Assembly (NCBI GenBank): GCA_023374045.1
Contig: CM041776.1
Coordinates: forward strand, 118,873,000 to 118,936,999
Reading direction: 5' to 3'
Origin: Limonium bicolor
Lineage: Eukaryota; Streptophyta; Magnoliopsida; Caryophyllales; Plumbaginaceae
DNA: 64,000 bases
In this document: positions 20,451-32,610 of the stretch, in pieces
Position numbering within the stretch: position 1 is the first letter of the stretch
How the letters are laid out: the number at the start of each line of letters is the position of its first letter
Translations under genes and position numbers: made by a program
Notes under the pieces: generated by a model
Databases searched by the model: none
The model's input: only the letters and a program-made list of their open reading frames with translations
What the model was told of the DNA's origin: nothing

Positions 20451-21916
20451 TCCATTCGCTAGTCTTCATACTGGCTTGGTTGAAGAGGTGCGGAGTGCTC
20501 AGATGACGGATCAGTACATGCTGGAGATCCGGCAGAAGCTTATTGATGGCACATTCGAGGGTCAGAAGTACGACTTCAGACTCCATGATGATGACCTGAT
20601 TAGGCTGAATGGCCGCTTGTGTATACCTAGGGGTAGCGCTGAGTTGAAGGAGCGCATATTGAGTGAATCCCATTGTTCTACTACTTCGATTCACCCCGGA
20701 GCTTCAAAGATGTATAAAGGTATGAAAAGGTATTTTGGTGGACTGGAATGAAGAAAGATGTTAGTGATATGTATTGAGGTGTCTCACTTGCCAGAAGGTC
20801 AAGTTTGAGCACCGACGGCCTGGTGGTATGGTACAGCCAATGCCAGTGCCTGAGTGGAAGTTCCATGATATCTCCATGGACTTTGTAGTAGGGCTTCCGC
20901 CTACAAGGGGAGGTCTGAATATGATATGGGTGATAGTTGACCGACTGACCAAGGTGGCCCGATTCATTCCGATGAAGGACACTTGGAAAGTGGCAAGATT
21001 GGCAGAACTGTTTGATAAAGAGATTGTGAGATCATGGTGTACCGAAAACGATTGTATCTGACAGAGACACCAGATTCTTATCCAGATATTGGAAGTCCAC
21101 ACGAGAGGCATTGGGTACTGAATTGAAATTGAGTACAGCGTTTCACCCACAGACCGATGGTCAGAGTGAGCGCACTATTCAGACACTTGAGGATATGCTA
21201 CGTGCTTGTGCACTTGACTTTCAGACCAGCTGGATTGATAAGTTACATCTGATCGAGTTTAGTTACAACAACAGTTATCATGCTTCGATCAAGATGTCTC
21301 CCTTCCAGGCCTTGTACGGTAGACCATGCCGCACGCCATTATGCTGGGATGAGTCGAGTGAGACGGTCATTATAGGACCAGAGTATCTTGAGCAAGTTCA
21401 GGCAGAAGTTCGCCAGATCAGGGCTAATATGAAAGCAGCTCAGGATAGACAGAAGTCGTACGCAGATGTGCGCCGACGTGACCTGGAGTTCGCCGTGGGC
21501 GATCAGGTATTTTTGAGAGTGTCCCCCATGAAGGGAGTGTTTCGTTTTGGCCAGAAGGGCAAGTTGAGCCCAAAGTATGTGGGGCCTTATGTTGTGACGG
21601 AGCGGATCGGCCCGGTAGCCTATAGACTAGACCTACCCGCCGAGCTGGGCAAGGTACATGATGTATTTCATGTGTCCCAGTTGAAGAAGTATATGTCTCA
21701 TCCGTCTCATGTGCTTCAGCCTGAAAGGCTAACCTTAGAGCCGACCATGCGATCAGTGGAGACTCCGGTACGGATTCTGGATGCTAAGACTCGAGACACT
21801 CGCCATAAGTCCGTGAGACTGGTGAAGTTCTCTGGTCTAACCAGGACGTTGAGGAGGCCACTTGGGAGCTGGAAGATAAGATGAAGGCGAAGTACCCGTC
21901 ATTGTTTACTTCTTAG
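20451..21916 (+). pseudogene. Integrase of the Ty3 element
   Basis: An HHCC zinc-binding region (ESHCSTTSIHPGASKMY, then RCLTCQKVK) is followed by the catalytic core: first Asp in [12 protein letters not shown] (~20880), second in IVSDRD (~21056-21064), and Glu in TDGQSERTIQTLEDML (~21165). The C-terminal module has GPYVVTERIGPVAYRLDLP and VFHVSQLKKY, then a terminal WELEDKMKAKYPSLF before TAG at 21914-21916. Integrase inserts the cDNA. The C-terminal extension is of the kind that in chromoviruses carries a chromodomain-like region; I cannot see a clear chromodomain. Single-base losses occur at ~20735, ~20770, ~21030 and ~21830; all three catalytic acids are kept. Confidence 0.9.
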
Positions 21917-22221
21917 TTCTTATGTGTATAGGGTACGGGGCGTACCCCTTTTTAAGGGGGGTAGAGCCGTTTCGGTTATGTGTGTACGACGTATTTGAAT
22001 ACATCGTCTATGTTATGTGTTATGTTACAGACCGTTGTGTCTGAATGATGTGGATAATGTTGTATGGACCTTGTGTCCAATGTTATGTTAGTTGTATGGA
22101 CCGTGTCCATGTATGTATGTGTATGGACTGGAGTCCAATGTTATGTAAGTGTGTTGGTAGTAAATATGGAAGTATTGTTATAAGTGTCCCGTGTTCTAAT
22201 ATTTAGGATATGTGGAAGTAT
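21917..22221 (+). other. 3' non-coding region between integrase and LTR
   Basis: About 300 bases, rich in GTGTCC/GGACC-type repeats (TTGTGTCCAATGTTATG variants). No ORF. It contains the first of two polypurine-like tracts at 21950-21965. Confidence 0.6.
21950..21965 (+). promoter_or_regulatory. Upstream polypurine-like tract
   Basis: TTTTAAGGGGGGTAGA, identical over 16 bases to the tract directly before the 3' LTR. The LARD element has the same duplicated arrangement. Confidence 0.7.
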
Positions 22222-22258
22222 GAACTTTGAGGACAAAGTTCTTTTAAGGGGGGTAGAT
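22222..22258 (+). promoter_or_regulatory. 3' polypurine tract with adjacent hairpin
   Basis: TTTTAAGGGGGGTAGA (22242-22257) precedes the 3' LTR and is the expected plus-strand primer. Directly before it GAACTTTG and CAAAGTTC form an 8-bp stem with an AGGA loop (22222-22241). Confidence 0.85.
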
Positions 22259-25200
22259 TGAAATACCCCAAACCTTAATATATTGTTTAAACACTTAAAT
22301 ATGGTGTATTAAGACTAAAAAGAGTCTTAGAAACATTAGTAAACAAATTTAAACAAAAGGAAACACAAAATGTGCTTTAAAGTCAATAAGAGCCAAAATG
22401 TGCTCTAAGCTTGGGATAAACTTGGTTAAGACCTAATGAACTTACCAAGACCTCATTTATACACTAATGAACATATTAAATCAATTACCAAAGAAAACCA
22501 AGCTTGAAAACAAGTTTAAACACAAAATGTGCTTTAAGGAGTCTTAAAGCACATTTTTGAAAAATTGTCTTGTAAATGAGTTTTGAATGGCTAGATGTCC
22601 ATCATTACTCTTAAATATATATGTGTACTATATAATATCACATTTGGGTGTCTATATTAGTGGGAAATCAAAAATTTCACTTCTATGTGCCTTGTTTTAT
22701 GAATAGTAACTTTTATAAGCTATTTTGTAACATATGTTTGTATAAGTAATTAAATTGACAAACAAAGACTATATTACCCCCTTATACTATTTTGGGGCCG
22801 GTTTTTAAGGTTGGTGACACACCCCTTTGTTAGCTTGTTAACAAAATAAGTAAACTACTTAAGTACCCTTTTACTTTATAAGTATAAATATCTTCATAAA
22901 GTAAATTCTATCTCATTCTCTCATTTCCTTTCCTTGCTCACACGGTTTCCCACCTCTCTTCTTCCTTCTTCTTGTTCTCTCACGATAGAACCACTACCAC
23001 CATTAAAACACAAGCTTTGATCTCTTGTAAAACCTTGCTCACTTGTCCAAATCAAAAACAAACACCACCAATCTCTTCCTCTCATCAAGCTCTTCATTTC
23101 TATCTTCTCCAAACTTCAAGACAACCATTTCGGTGCCATGGAGTTTCTCCATTGAAGGAGCTTGAGCTTGTTTTTTACATATTTACTCTCCTTGGATTCT
23201 AGGTAAGGAATCTCAAATAAAACTTCATTTCCTCCTTGTTTTTGTCATGTCCGAAAATATGTATTGAAGGAGCTTTTATGTGACTTTGTTCTAGCTTCAT
23301 TCCAACTCTTCATGGACTAGGTGGAGTCCTCTCTTGCTAGATATTCAAACTCTCTTCAAAGAGCAAGGTAAAACAACTACATTAATGTTTTGAAACAATG
23401 TAAAACTAGGGTTTACAATGAGATGGAGCTTATAGCTTGAATACTCATTATAATGTTTGTATATTGTTAGAACTTGTCAAAGAATCAAGTACTCTATCGG
23501 GTTTTCTAAAGGAAACAAGAAAGAAGTTATTTTGCAAAAGAGGTAAATCTACTAACCTAATGTTGTTTAATGCCTTAGGAGAAATGAGCTTATAAATGCT
23601 TATTAAAACTACCTAAAGAGCCAATGGTGAATGACTTAGTAAAGTGTTCCCAAGAGCTTAGTAAAAGGCATATGTGTTGTTGAGTGTATTTGCAGGTTAA
23701 AGGCAAATATATTGTGGAAATTCAGTGTTTATGATTTGTGCATTTTAAGGGCCTAAGAGCCATGTCATTTAAGGGCCTAAGTGCCATGCAATTTAAATTG
23801 TGCACTATATTGTGATGTAGTGCTTTGTGAGTGAAGTTTGTGTATAATAAGTACTTGATGGATTTTTAGTGTTCTTGGTTGTTTGTTGGTAAAAACAATG
23901 TGTTTGGTTTAGTAATGTTCTAGGAGAACCTATGTCGAAATTTAGGTAACAAATGTGAAGTTCTAAGTGTTAAAATGAGTTTGATAAGTTAAGGAGTATT
24001 TAAAATGGTTAAGTGTTGTTTTTGTGTAGAAACATGCATTAAGGTGATTTAGGATGTAACAAGGACTTAGGCATGAGCTTGAGATTTTAGTATGTACCAA
24101 AGTCATTTGGGACTTAGGTAAAGACTTAGGCAAACTTTGGTAAATTAAGGAGAAGGTATGAACTTGAAAAAGGATTTGAAGTAAGGATATGAGGAGTTAG
24201 TTGTGAGAGATGATGTTAAGATAAGGAGAAAACATTTTGGGATAGTAGTTATCATAGGTGAGAAACACCATTTAGAAACCTAGTGTAAAATGTTGTAAGT
24301 GTTAAGGAATTTACAAGAAATAAGTAAAGGTTTAAGGAATTAGAAAAAGAGTTTGTGAGTGTTTAAGGGGTCCTAAGGTGTGTTTGAAGTGCCCAATGAG
24401 GTTAGGGGGTACTAGGTTATATGGGGTAAAGTTTGGAGTTGAATGTGAAAAGGAAAATAAGGATTTGGGGCAGACCGGACTTGCGACCGGACTTGCAAGC
24501 CCGGTCGGGCCTGTTACACTACCGAGAAATGTTTCTGGAATCGACCGGACTTGGGGGACCGGACTACAAGTCCGGTCGGGCTTGTTTTGTGAGAGGAAAA
24601 TGTTCTGGAATGGACCGGACATGGACCGGACTTGGCAAGTCCGGTCGGCATAAATTTTGTAGGGTTATAAGTCTCTGGAATCGACCGGACATAGGACCGG
24701 ACATGTAAGTCGGTCGGAGTGAATTTTTCAACGGTAAAAAGGTACTGGAATGGACCGGACTTAGGTAAGTCCGGTCGGCAAGTCCGGTCGGACCAAAACT
24801 TGTAAAAAAAAAAAAGAAAAGAATGTGACTTATGTAGTTAACCCTAGGGTGTATAATGAAGGTAACCTAGGGTAAGATAGACATTAAAACATGTCATAAA
24901 ATTATGTTAAACACTTAGTAAATTTGGAGGTTAAGTAAGTTAATTAACCGACGTTCTTGAATTATGTATAGGAGTGACCTACGGAGGAAACCAAACGAGG
25001 CAAGGACCAAGGTATGGTTTTCTTGCAGTCTGTTGTCTAGCGGTTTACACCGGTTGTGTGTTGTATGTTTTTCTGTGTGTTTACAACGTTATAAGATTTA
25101 AACATGTAATGAGTTTACAGTTGTTCATACTATTGTTATGTGTTGTTGTGACTCACTTTCCCTTGTGTGTGTCTAACAAGACTTACCAATATTGTGTGTT

Positions 25201-26129
25201 GGTTGTTAAGTTCCACTATGAACTTCTAACAAGTGTTAACTGGGAAGTGAGGAATCCGGTTGTCCGGTCATGCATGTAAGTTAAGAGTAGATATCTGAAT
25301 CAGATTCGACTCTTATGTTGTTAAGATTGTTCTCCTTAATTTGGCGTTCGATCTCCCGCTAGCTTCTTCCAAAGCTTACCTATTCTGACTTATGATCGGT
25401 TTAGTGGGAACCTGTGTTTGTGTGGTGTGTTCGGGTCACTAAATCCGAACCATCTGTGACTTAAGTTACTCGTTCGTCTAACAGAACGGTAATGAGTGTG
25501 TTTAACGAGCTTGACATGAGAGTGAATCACTCTCTAGGCTCTTATGTTATTTGACCCTTGTGGTTTGTTATCGTGGAGTGAAAATCCACTGTGTGTGTGT
25601 TGTTGAGCTATGCACATTGATGCCATGCTCCATGTTATGTTATGCTATGTATATATTGAATGCCATGTTATAATGACAAGTAGCTGCGCGTATCCCGGTA
25701 GCCGATGGGCTGCGCGTTAGCCATACCAGCCAAGGGTTGCTGACCCCTCGGGGGATCCATATTTCTTATACTGCAGGATGAGGATCGAAGAAGCGGAGTG
25801 GCTTTAGATCCTAGGGTGCAGGTTTCCTTTGTATACTTTTGGATGTTGGCCCGGATGCGCCTGTGCTCCCGTGGCGTTGTTGGATTGGTTGTGACAGTTA
25901 CAGTGAGTTTAACAGTGAAGGGGTATATGTAAACACTCGGTATTGTATATGATGTATTATGGTTTAGTTTTATTGCTCGGGAGTCTGATCATCAGACGGT
26001 ACAAGTGTATTATTCTGCCTTGTCAACCACGTGGGTGGTTGGGGCGTTGTAGCACCGAAGCGTTAGTTACTGTTTAGTTGTTTTCCGCTGCGATTTCATT
26101 TAGATCATGTGCGTATTAGGGGTGTTACA
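22259..26129 (+). repeat. 3' LTR of the AlkB-carrying Ty3 element (3.9 kb)
   Basis: TGAAATACCCC...GGGGTGTTACA. It matches the 5' LTR well at both ends (22259-23800 and 24800-26129), but the middle is different, including the palindromic array. TATAAATA at 22883-22890; hairpin copy at 22524-22557; the end hairpin near 26022-26043 has a damaged right arm. Confidence 0.9.
24471..24794. repeat. Palindromic CCGGAC array, 3' LTR
   Basis: About five modules pairing CCGGACTTG with CAAGTCCGG, with spacers like TTCTGGAATCGA. An A-run follows at ~24804. The module sequence differs from the 5' LTR array but matches the style of the LARD arrays. Confidence 0.85.
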
Positions 26130-26602
26130 GGTACCATGCAAAACCATCTTCTGTGTAGCATGGTTCATAATGTAAAAAAATCCGCGTTGGAAGGGTGTCC
26201 ATTCTCAATAGGACCAGAGCTAGTTGTTAAATCGAGAGTTTAAGAGAGATCTCTGTTAATAGTTGAGGTTATGTAATGAGAAAAATGGGGAGATGCTTTT
26301 ATAGCATGGAGAGGGAGGCACGAGGGATAAGATGCTTTATCCAAGGAAATCCAAGAAATATCATACCTGCCCGGATCACGGTTGAATTAGCTGTTACGAA
26401 ATTGCACCCGTTGGATAATAGATGTTGAACTAGCCGTTGGACTATCCGTTCATGTAGTCGTTGGGCGTGTCAGTGACCGTTAAAATTGTCTTATAAAAGG
26501 GGGTACCAGTCTCCAACTTATGCATCTGTAACTACCTACTACCAATATCTTTCTACTTCCACCTTTCATATCTAACCCCAAAATTGAGTCTCAAAACGTC
26601 CA
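26130..26602 (+). promoter_or_regulatory. Upstream region and TATA box of the 26.6-kb gene
   Basis: TATAAAAG at 26492-26499 lies 104 bases before the ATG at 26603, with a pyrimidine-rich leader between. The rest of the stretch is unique DNA with no recognised feature. Confidence 0.5.
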
Positions 26603-27040
26603 ATGGAGTTTCCTTTCAGTTTGCACGTTAACTATGTACCTATTTTCGGTCGTCATGGTGCACAGTTCGAGCGAGGGGTGGGACATAGCCGTATACAAAT
26701 CAGTATGTCATATCCTAATAATCTGCGTACTCTACAACGACGAGTAGTTCGTGCTCTAGAGTCCCTCCTTGGCAGGATAAACATAGCAACAATGGTGTAT
26801 TTGGGGCTGGAGGGCGACTACGAGTGGACCTTCATTCATGTACGAACTAATGCAGCAGTCCGTCGGATGATGGAAAATTATATGGAGTATAATGATTTCA
26901 TAGAACATATTCCATTACTTATTATCTATGATCCGATTGAGTCCGACGATGATGACTTTCAACAACAAGAGAGAATTTATGAGATGCGACGTAACGTAAT
27001 AGGACAGCGAATAGAGAGACAAAGGTTTGGCAATAATTAG
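26603..27040 (+). CDS. Hypothetical protein, 145 aa (possible MULE N-terminal-like domain)
   Basis: An intact single-exon ORF starts MEFPFSLHVNY behind a plausible TATA box. The middle reads SMSYPNNLRTLQRRVVRALE, then a segment VRTNAAVRRMMENYMEYN and a beta-like HIPLLIIYDP before an acidic DDDD. This layout recalls the ubiquitin-like N-terminal domain of plant Mutator-type transposases and related proteins, but I do not recognise the family with confidence and assign no function. A related, damaged gene lies ~0.9 kb downstream in the same orientation (27474-27916), which suggests tandem duplication. No membrane segment or signal peptide is seen. Confidence 0.55.
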   Translation: MEFPFSLHVNYVPIFGRHGAQFERGVGHSRIQISMSYPNNLRTLQRRVVRALESLLGRINIATMVYLGLEGDYEWTFIHVRTNAAVRRMMENYMEYNDFIEHIPLLIIYDPIESDDDDFQQQERIYEMRRNVIGQRIERQRFGNN

Positions 27041-27367
27041 GTTACTTCTTATTGTGTATTTTGTTTAGAAAACTAGTTAGCGTATCGAGGGAGAAATCCA
27101 TACAACTAGAACGAAAGTGTATTGCACCTGCGAATAATAAAATACAATACCATAGTGGCAGGATGGTACCTAATTCTAATACCAAATGATATCCGACAGA
27201 TAAATCCTTATTGTTCTCCCTAGATAAGATTCCCCCCACCCATATCATTTGATTCCATGGATAAGATTTCCCCCCTAGTCCACTAGTTCAACAGATAAGA
27301 TTTCGATGCCTTCCCAAGGGATGACGTATTGATTTCCCTTTCCCATTATCTACTACTCATCTGCGCC

Positions 27368-27375
27368 TATAAATA
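27368..27375 (+). promoter_or_regulatory. TATA box of the 27.5-kb gene
   Basis: TATAAATA lies 106 bases before the ATG at 27474, nearly the same spacing as in the upstream neighbour, which supports a duplicated gene unit. Confidence 0.55.
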
Positions 27376-27473
27376 CAGCCTTCATTTTCCTTTTCCATTT
27401 CACAAATAACTCACAAAAGAGCTTTGTTAATTCTACATTGCATCGTAGTGCACTTCATCTACACCTTTCACCA

Positions 27474-27916
27474 ATGGAGATCCCTTGCACTGTGTTTCTT
27501 GACGTTGAGCCTACTAACAACGATTGAGGTTTGTATTTTGCAAGAACCTATTCAACTGAAAGTTTTGATTTCGAGATCGACATGGAAATAACATTTCTGA
27601 GTTTGATAACCTTGTTGAGACTCAATTGAAAGAGCGCTACGGTTACTATTGTGTGGTCGAATCAATACTTCATCGATTACTACTTTCCTCCCAGCCACGC
27701 CCATTATGGGGGCCACTGCAAATAACACAAGATGTTGACGTTCAACGAATGATTGAACGTTTCGTTTTCAATCAACATTATTATAATAGAGTAGAACTCT
27801 ATGTCACCATTGTGTTCAAGGAAGATGACCCATCTCAGTTACCACCAATGGCCATAGCTTTGCCGGAAGAGTGTAGTGAAGTTTACCGCTTAGATGATAG
27901 CGAAAATACTGATTAG
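27474..27916 (+). pseudogene. Hypothetical gene paralogous to 26603-27040, frameshifted
   Basis: Starts MEIPCTVFLDVEPTNND at 27474, where a stop follows. The coding frame resumes as an ORF covering about 27626-27916: ERYGYYCVVESILHRLLL, DVDVQRMIERFVFNQHYYN, VELYVTIVFKEDD. The pattern (V..V.RM.E.....N, then hydrophobic strand, then acidic residues) aligns with the upstream gene's VRRMMENYMEYN-HIPLLIIYDP-DDDD. At least two frame changes are needed between 27525 and 27626. Function unknown; possibly a transposon-derived N-terminal domain. Confidence 0.5.
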
Positions 27917-28167
27917 TATGAAGATGGTTCCTATTATGAGGGAGGGCCTTGCATATAGCAAGCACCTAATAGTCTACAATAAATAATTGTTGTTGTTAAG
28001 TCGTTGTGTAACGTGAAGAGGTATTTTTACTCGTCACTCAATATAACAATAACGGATGTCATTTACTAGAAGTGAAGTTTTATATAAATTAGTGGTTGTC
28101 TATGTTCCGCATCGTGCATCTTTTTGTAACTCTTGTTTGAAATCGAGGAGCACACGAAACTGTAGGA

Positions 28168-28893
28168 ATACACGCACAACAAATTGCATATAAACGGATG
28201 TCGATTACTTGGTCGAAAAAATCATCAAAGTTAGCACCGGCAAGCAGTTTTTAACATACCAAAGTCAGTGTATGTTGCCTACTTCTGGGATATTTTCGAC
28301 TCATGAGATGATGTCCGTTGTGGCTAAATTTTTGCAAAATGTTGTGCTGATATAAGACTACACGCACAACAAATTGCATGTAAAATGGATGTCAATTACT
28401 TGGTCAAAAAAATCATCAAAGTTAGCACCGGCAAGCAGTTTTTAGCATACCAAAGTCAGTGTATGTTGCCTACTTCTGGGATATTTTCAACTCATGAGAA
28501 GATGTCCGTTGTGGCTAAATTTTGCAACAATGTTGTGCTGATATAAGACTACACTCACAACAAATTGCATGTAAAACAGATCTCGATTACTTGGTCGAAA
28601 AAAATCATCAAAGTTAGCACCGACAAGTAGTTTTTAACATACCAAAGTCAGTGTATGTTGCCTACTTCTGGGATATTTTCGACTCATGAGATGATGTCCG
28701 TTGTGGCTAAATTTTTGCAACAATGTTGTGCTGATATAAGACTACACGCACAACAAATTGCATGTAAAACAGATGTCGATTACTTGGTCGAAAAAATCAT
28801 CAAAGTTAGCACCGGCAAGCAGTTTTTAACATACCAAAGTCAGTGTATGTTGCCTACTTCTGGGATATTTTCGACTCATGAGATGATGTCCGT
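28168..28893. repeat. 192-bp tandem repeat array, left part
   Basis: Units of 191-192 bp, seen by the recurrence of ATGTCCGTTG at 28311, 28502 and 28694 and of ATGTC at 28886. The array is interrupted by the LARD at 28894 and resumes at 42874. A unit length of 192 is 64 codons, and units without indels are open through the repeat (containing SGIFSTHEMMSVVAKFL). Confidence 0.9.
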
Positions 28894-31026
28894 TGAAATA
28901 CCCTGAACTTAAATATGGTGATTAAAATATTTTAATATGGTATTTAAGGGCCTAATAGTGCCCAAGTAATTTTGGTAAGAAAATAAATCCAAAAGAAATG
29001 AGAAAACGCTTAAAAAGCGGAAAACGCTAAGGTAAGCGTTAAATAACCATAGGAGGTACGAGACCTCGGTTAGAGTATTATAAGGATTCCTAAGGCTTAT
29101 TAATGCCTAATTAGTATATGGGAATGATTCCCGAAGAAAACGGATCCAAATAAGGTATTAAAACGCTAATAGAGCTTTAGCGCACGTTTTTCGAGGGAAA
29201 CCCCAAAACGTGATTTTAAGAGGTCAAACGAACCCGTAAAAATTATAAATCATTAAACAACTGTTATTAAGCATTAACGGAATCTTAATAATCAGTACAA
29301 ATAAAGAAACGAGAAAATTCCGGAAAACGGGCCCAGTTAGTGAATAGTATCAAAACTTGGTAAAATAACGAGCGTTTTCTGTAAAAGACGAAAAACGCTC
29401 CAGCCTGTAACAGTTATGTGGGCCGGTTTTAAATTGTGAGGCAGCCCTCTCACATACCTAATAAGCTAGAAAGAAATAAAAGAAAGAAAGAAAGAAAAGT
29501 AGAAAAGCAACCCCACCCTCTCTCTCCTCTCTCATTTCTCTTTCTTCCTTCTCTTTCCTCTCTTTCTCCTCCCTCCATCGTTTTTCCCCCTCTCTGGTTG
29601 CAGCCGATTCCTTCCTCCTCCCATGGCTGCTCTATCTCCTTCTCCATGCTCTATCTTCATTTGAGCTCCAAATGTAGAAATAATTACATATTTGTAATCC
29701 CCTCATCCTCCTCCATCATTCCCTCTTTTCAAAATTCGAAAAGGATGAGTTTCATCTCCATGGGTTTCCCCATTTGAAGAGAAAAGCACACCATTACGGA
29801 GCTTGGAGTCTCCTCTTTCCAACAAGGTAAAAATCTCCATAAAAGATTCAAGTTTTCTCCACCTTTCTTTGGTAGCCGATTTTGGCCCTTGTGATGCCTT
29901 ATTTTCTCTCTCTTTTGAGCTTCAATACAACCTTGCAATGGTGGAGGAATCATCTTCTTGAACCAAGGGTAAAAACCCCTCCTAAAGCACTCCAAGGTAA
30001 ACCCTAGAAATTGTATTTTAAACACTTCAATGAACTAGCATAAATCTAAGGGTTAGTGTAATAATTATACTTGTCTTTGTGTGCTTGGGTGATGGGAATG
30101 GAGTTTGGCAACTTCATTCCCCACAAACCGATTTGTACAAGAAAAGAGAGGAGGAGGAGAAATGGAAAAGAAATGAAGGGATCAAAAGCTCAAGGTAAGA
30201 GCTCCTTCTTAATGCTTAATTTAATGCATTAGTGTAATGGGAATGGGTAAAAAAAAAAAGAAACTAAACTATTGTACTAATATTGGTTGTGGATGTTTTA
30301 GTATGTGTGAGCAAGTATGTGAATTGCGGGCCTTGAAGGCAAGTAAATTGTGTATGAGTATTAGTATTGTTGTTGAATGGAGTATTGATGTATAAGATTG
30401 CCTGTGTGCTGGTAGAACCCTTGTTGTGGTTTGGCTAAAATAGGGATGAATTTGTTGAGAAAAGATATTTGAGGATGTAAGGAAAAGTAGGTGAACTATG
30501 GCAAAATTTGGTAGGAATTGTGCATTAAAGAATGACTTGGTGAATGGGAGAGCCAAGGGATGTATTGGGGATAGTAGAGATGTTTAATGACCATGGATTG
30601 GTAATTGGAGAATGAGGAAGAAACATGTTAAAATTTGTAGCAAGAGGTATTAGATTTCATTGGAGGAATTAGGAAGAATGAGAGTACAAAACTTAGTAAA
30701 ATGAATGTTGGACTTGGGTATAGATGTTGTAATTGCTTGGAAATGTATTTGGGAAGCTAGTAATGGTATTGGTAGTAGAAGTATTGGATGTGAGAATTGG
30801 GTTTTAAAATCTGTAGCATAAGCGTAACAAAAACTGTTACAAGTGTTGGAAAAGAAATGAGGGAATTGTTTAAATTGATTGATGGATTTAGTAAGGAATT
30901 TGGGGGATGAACTAAGGCAATTGGAGGGCCTAAGTAGTGTTAAATCATGTGGGGAATATTGGTAAACATTGGGAAACAATGGGTAAAGAAACCAACAGAA
31001 AACAGATTTTGAAACTGAAGTACTGG

Positions 31027-31140
31027 GCCGGACCGGACTTGCAAGTTCGGTCGAGCCCAGAATCACAAAGACGGGAACCTTCTGGAATGGACCGGACTTG
31101 CGACCGGACTTGTGACCGGACTTGCAAGTTTGGTCGGGTC
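31027..31140. repeat. Palindromic CCGGAC array, LARD 5' LTR (2 modules)
   Basis: Two modules of CCGGACTTG...CAAGTTCGGTCG. The 3' LTR of the same element has five modules at the same place. Confidence 0.85.
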
Positions 31141-32275
31141 AAAAACAAAAAAAAATGTTTTATAATGTGATTATAGTAATCATATGTATAATATATATGC
31201 CTATATACATACATGCATATATATGTAGTAGTACGCTATAAATGAAGTAGTAAAGGTAAGAAAGTAAGTATATGAGTAGGAAAACAAGTATAAAAAGTAA
31301 CCAAGTAAGTTGAGAGTATGAGAACATTAAGTACACCGGGATAACGGGGTAAGTACGGGAGTAGTAATTATTTGTGTATCGTAAGAGTATAGTATTAATA
31401 ATAATGTTGGAACATTATCAGTGGAACAAGTGTGAACCAAGGAACGAGGGACACATGGTAAAGCTAACTCCGGTGAAAGGTATGATTTTCTCATGCCCCG
31501 TATGCTAACCGAGTTACGTTGATTTGTGTGTTGTATGCCGGCTAATCAAGACTAAAGCATGAAAACGGTTTATTGCCTTTCATTGTGTGTCTTGTTGTAT
31601 GTTGTATGAGCTAACCCTTCTTGAATGATTGTGTGGCTTCACTTAGTGCGTAGACCGACTCATAGATGAGTCTTGTTGTGTAGCGACTCATAGTAAAAGT
31701 CATGTTGTAAACTAATGGAACAGTAGCAACGCACTAAACTAACGGATCAATAAACGATAACGCAAACCTATGAACTCACTCGAATGTGAGAGAGTGTACG
31801 GGAGTAATAACCTTCCGATAATGGTAGGAGAACCGAAATGAATAATCCACAAATAATAAGTAGTGGAAGTATATAAGTAACCTCTATTAGAGGAATTAAT
31901 CTTGGTGCAAGACATGAACCACGAGAGTAGTAAAGAATGACGAGGGATCTCCAAACCCCTTAGCAATTAGTCGACCCATAATGAGAGGACCCGACTGATG
32001 TAAGTATGTCCCGAACATGAGAGTATTCGATACGTTGGGGAAACCCTTAAATCTGAGGATACTAGTCGGTTGCAATTCCCTAAGCTAGTAGAGGTTATCA
32101 AGAGAGATACTTCTATGCTAATCCATGAGATTGTATTGTACTCTGAGAGAAGAGTGTTGGGAATTTGAGTAGTCTGGTAGAAACGGGCATTTGAGTATTT
32201 GAGGAGCTAAGCGTATAGCCCTCGTATTGTAGGTCCGGTGGCGAGTCTTGTGTATGACTCCGCCCAGAGGCCAAG

Positions 32276-32610
32276 TAATGAGTAATGAGTATCGCGTATG
32301 TATGAGTAAAGTAATGAGTACTGAGTAAGAAGTGAGTATGAGTATGAAATGAGTACCGAGTATTGTGTATGTATGAATAAGTATCGAGTATTGAGTACGT
32401 ATGAGTAAGTATGGAGTATCGAGTACGTATGAGTATGCACAAGTATAGTAACGAGTACAGGGTAAGGATTGTGTGCGAGTAAGGTATTGAACATGGAGTG
32501 ATGAGTATGCAAGAGCAAGGAGTGAGTAAGAGTAGAGTAGCGAATATCGACACAGTACGAACAGAGTAGTGAGTAACGCAATGAAGAGTAATGAATAAAT
32601 AACTAATACG
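32276..32610. repeat. GAGTA-rich low-complexity tract
   Basis: Irregular repetition of GAGTA/TGAGTATG; the copy in the 3' LTR is at ~41930-42260. ORFs on the minus strand here are only translations of this repeat. Confidence 0.8.

Larger units (their letters stand above)
12005..26129 (+). mobile_element. Ty3-type (Del/Tekay-like) LTR retrotransposon carrying AlkB
   Basis: Two long LTRs (12005-15808 and 22259-26129) enclose a 6.45-kb interior. Order is PBS, gag with zinc knuckles, AlkB-type dioxygenase, protease, reverse transcriptase, RNase H, integrase, polypurine tract. Integrase after RT/RH defines Ty3; the integrase C-terminus and the very long LTRs suggest the Del/Tekay chromovirus group (inference). 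Flanking pentamers ACTAG and GGTAC do not match, and the two LTRs carry different palindromic arrays, so the element may be a recombinant. Most frames contain single-base losses. The AlkB cargo and in-frame splice sites around it are the unusual points. Confidence 0.92.

Noticed and set aside
32113..32581. Minus-strand ORFs of 124-146 codons with Tyr/Ser/Leu repeats (also 41767-42229)
   Set aside because: Translations of the GAGTA low-complexity tract; no domain, and they arise in overlapping frames.
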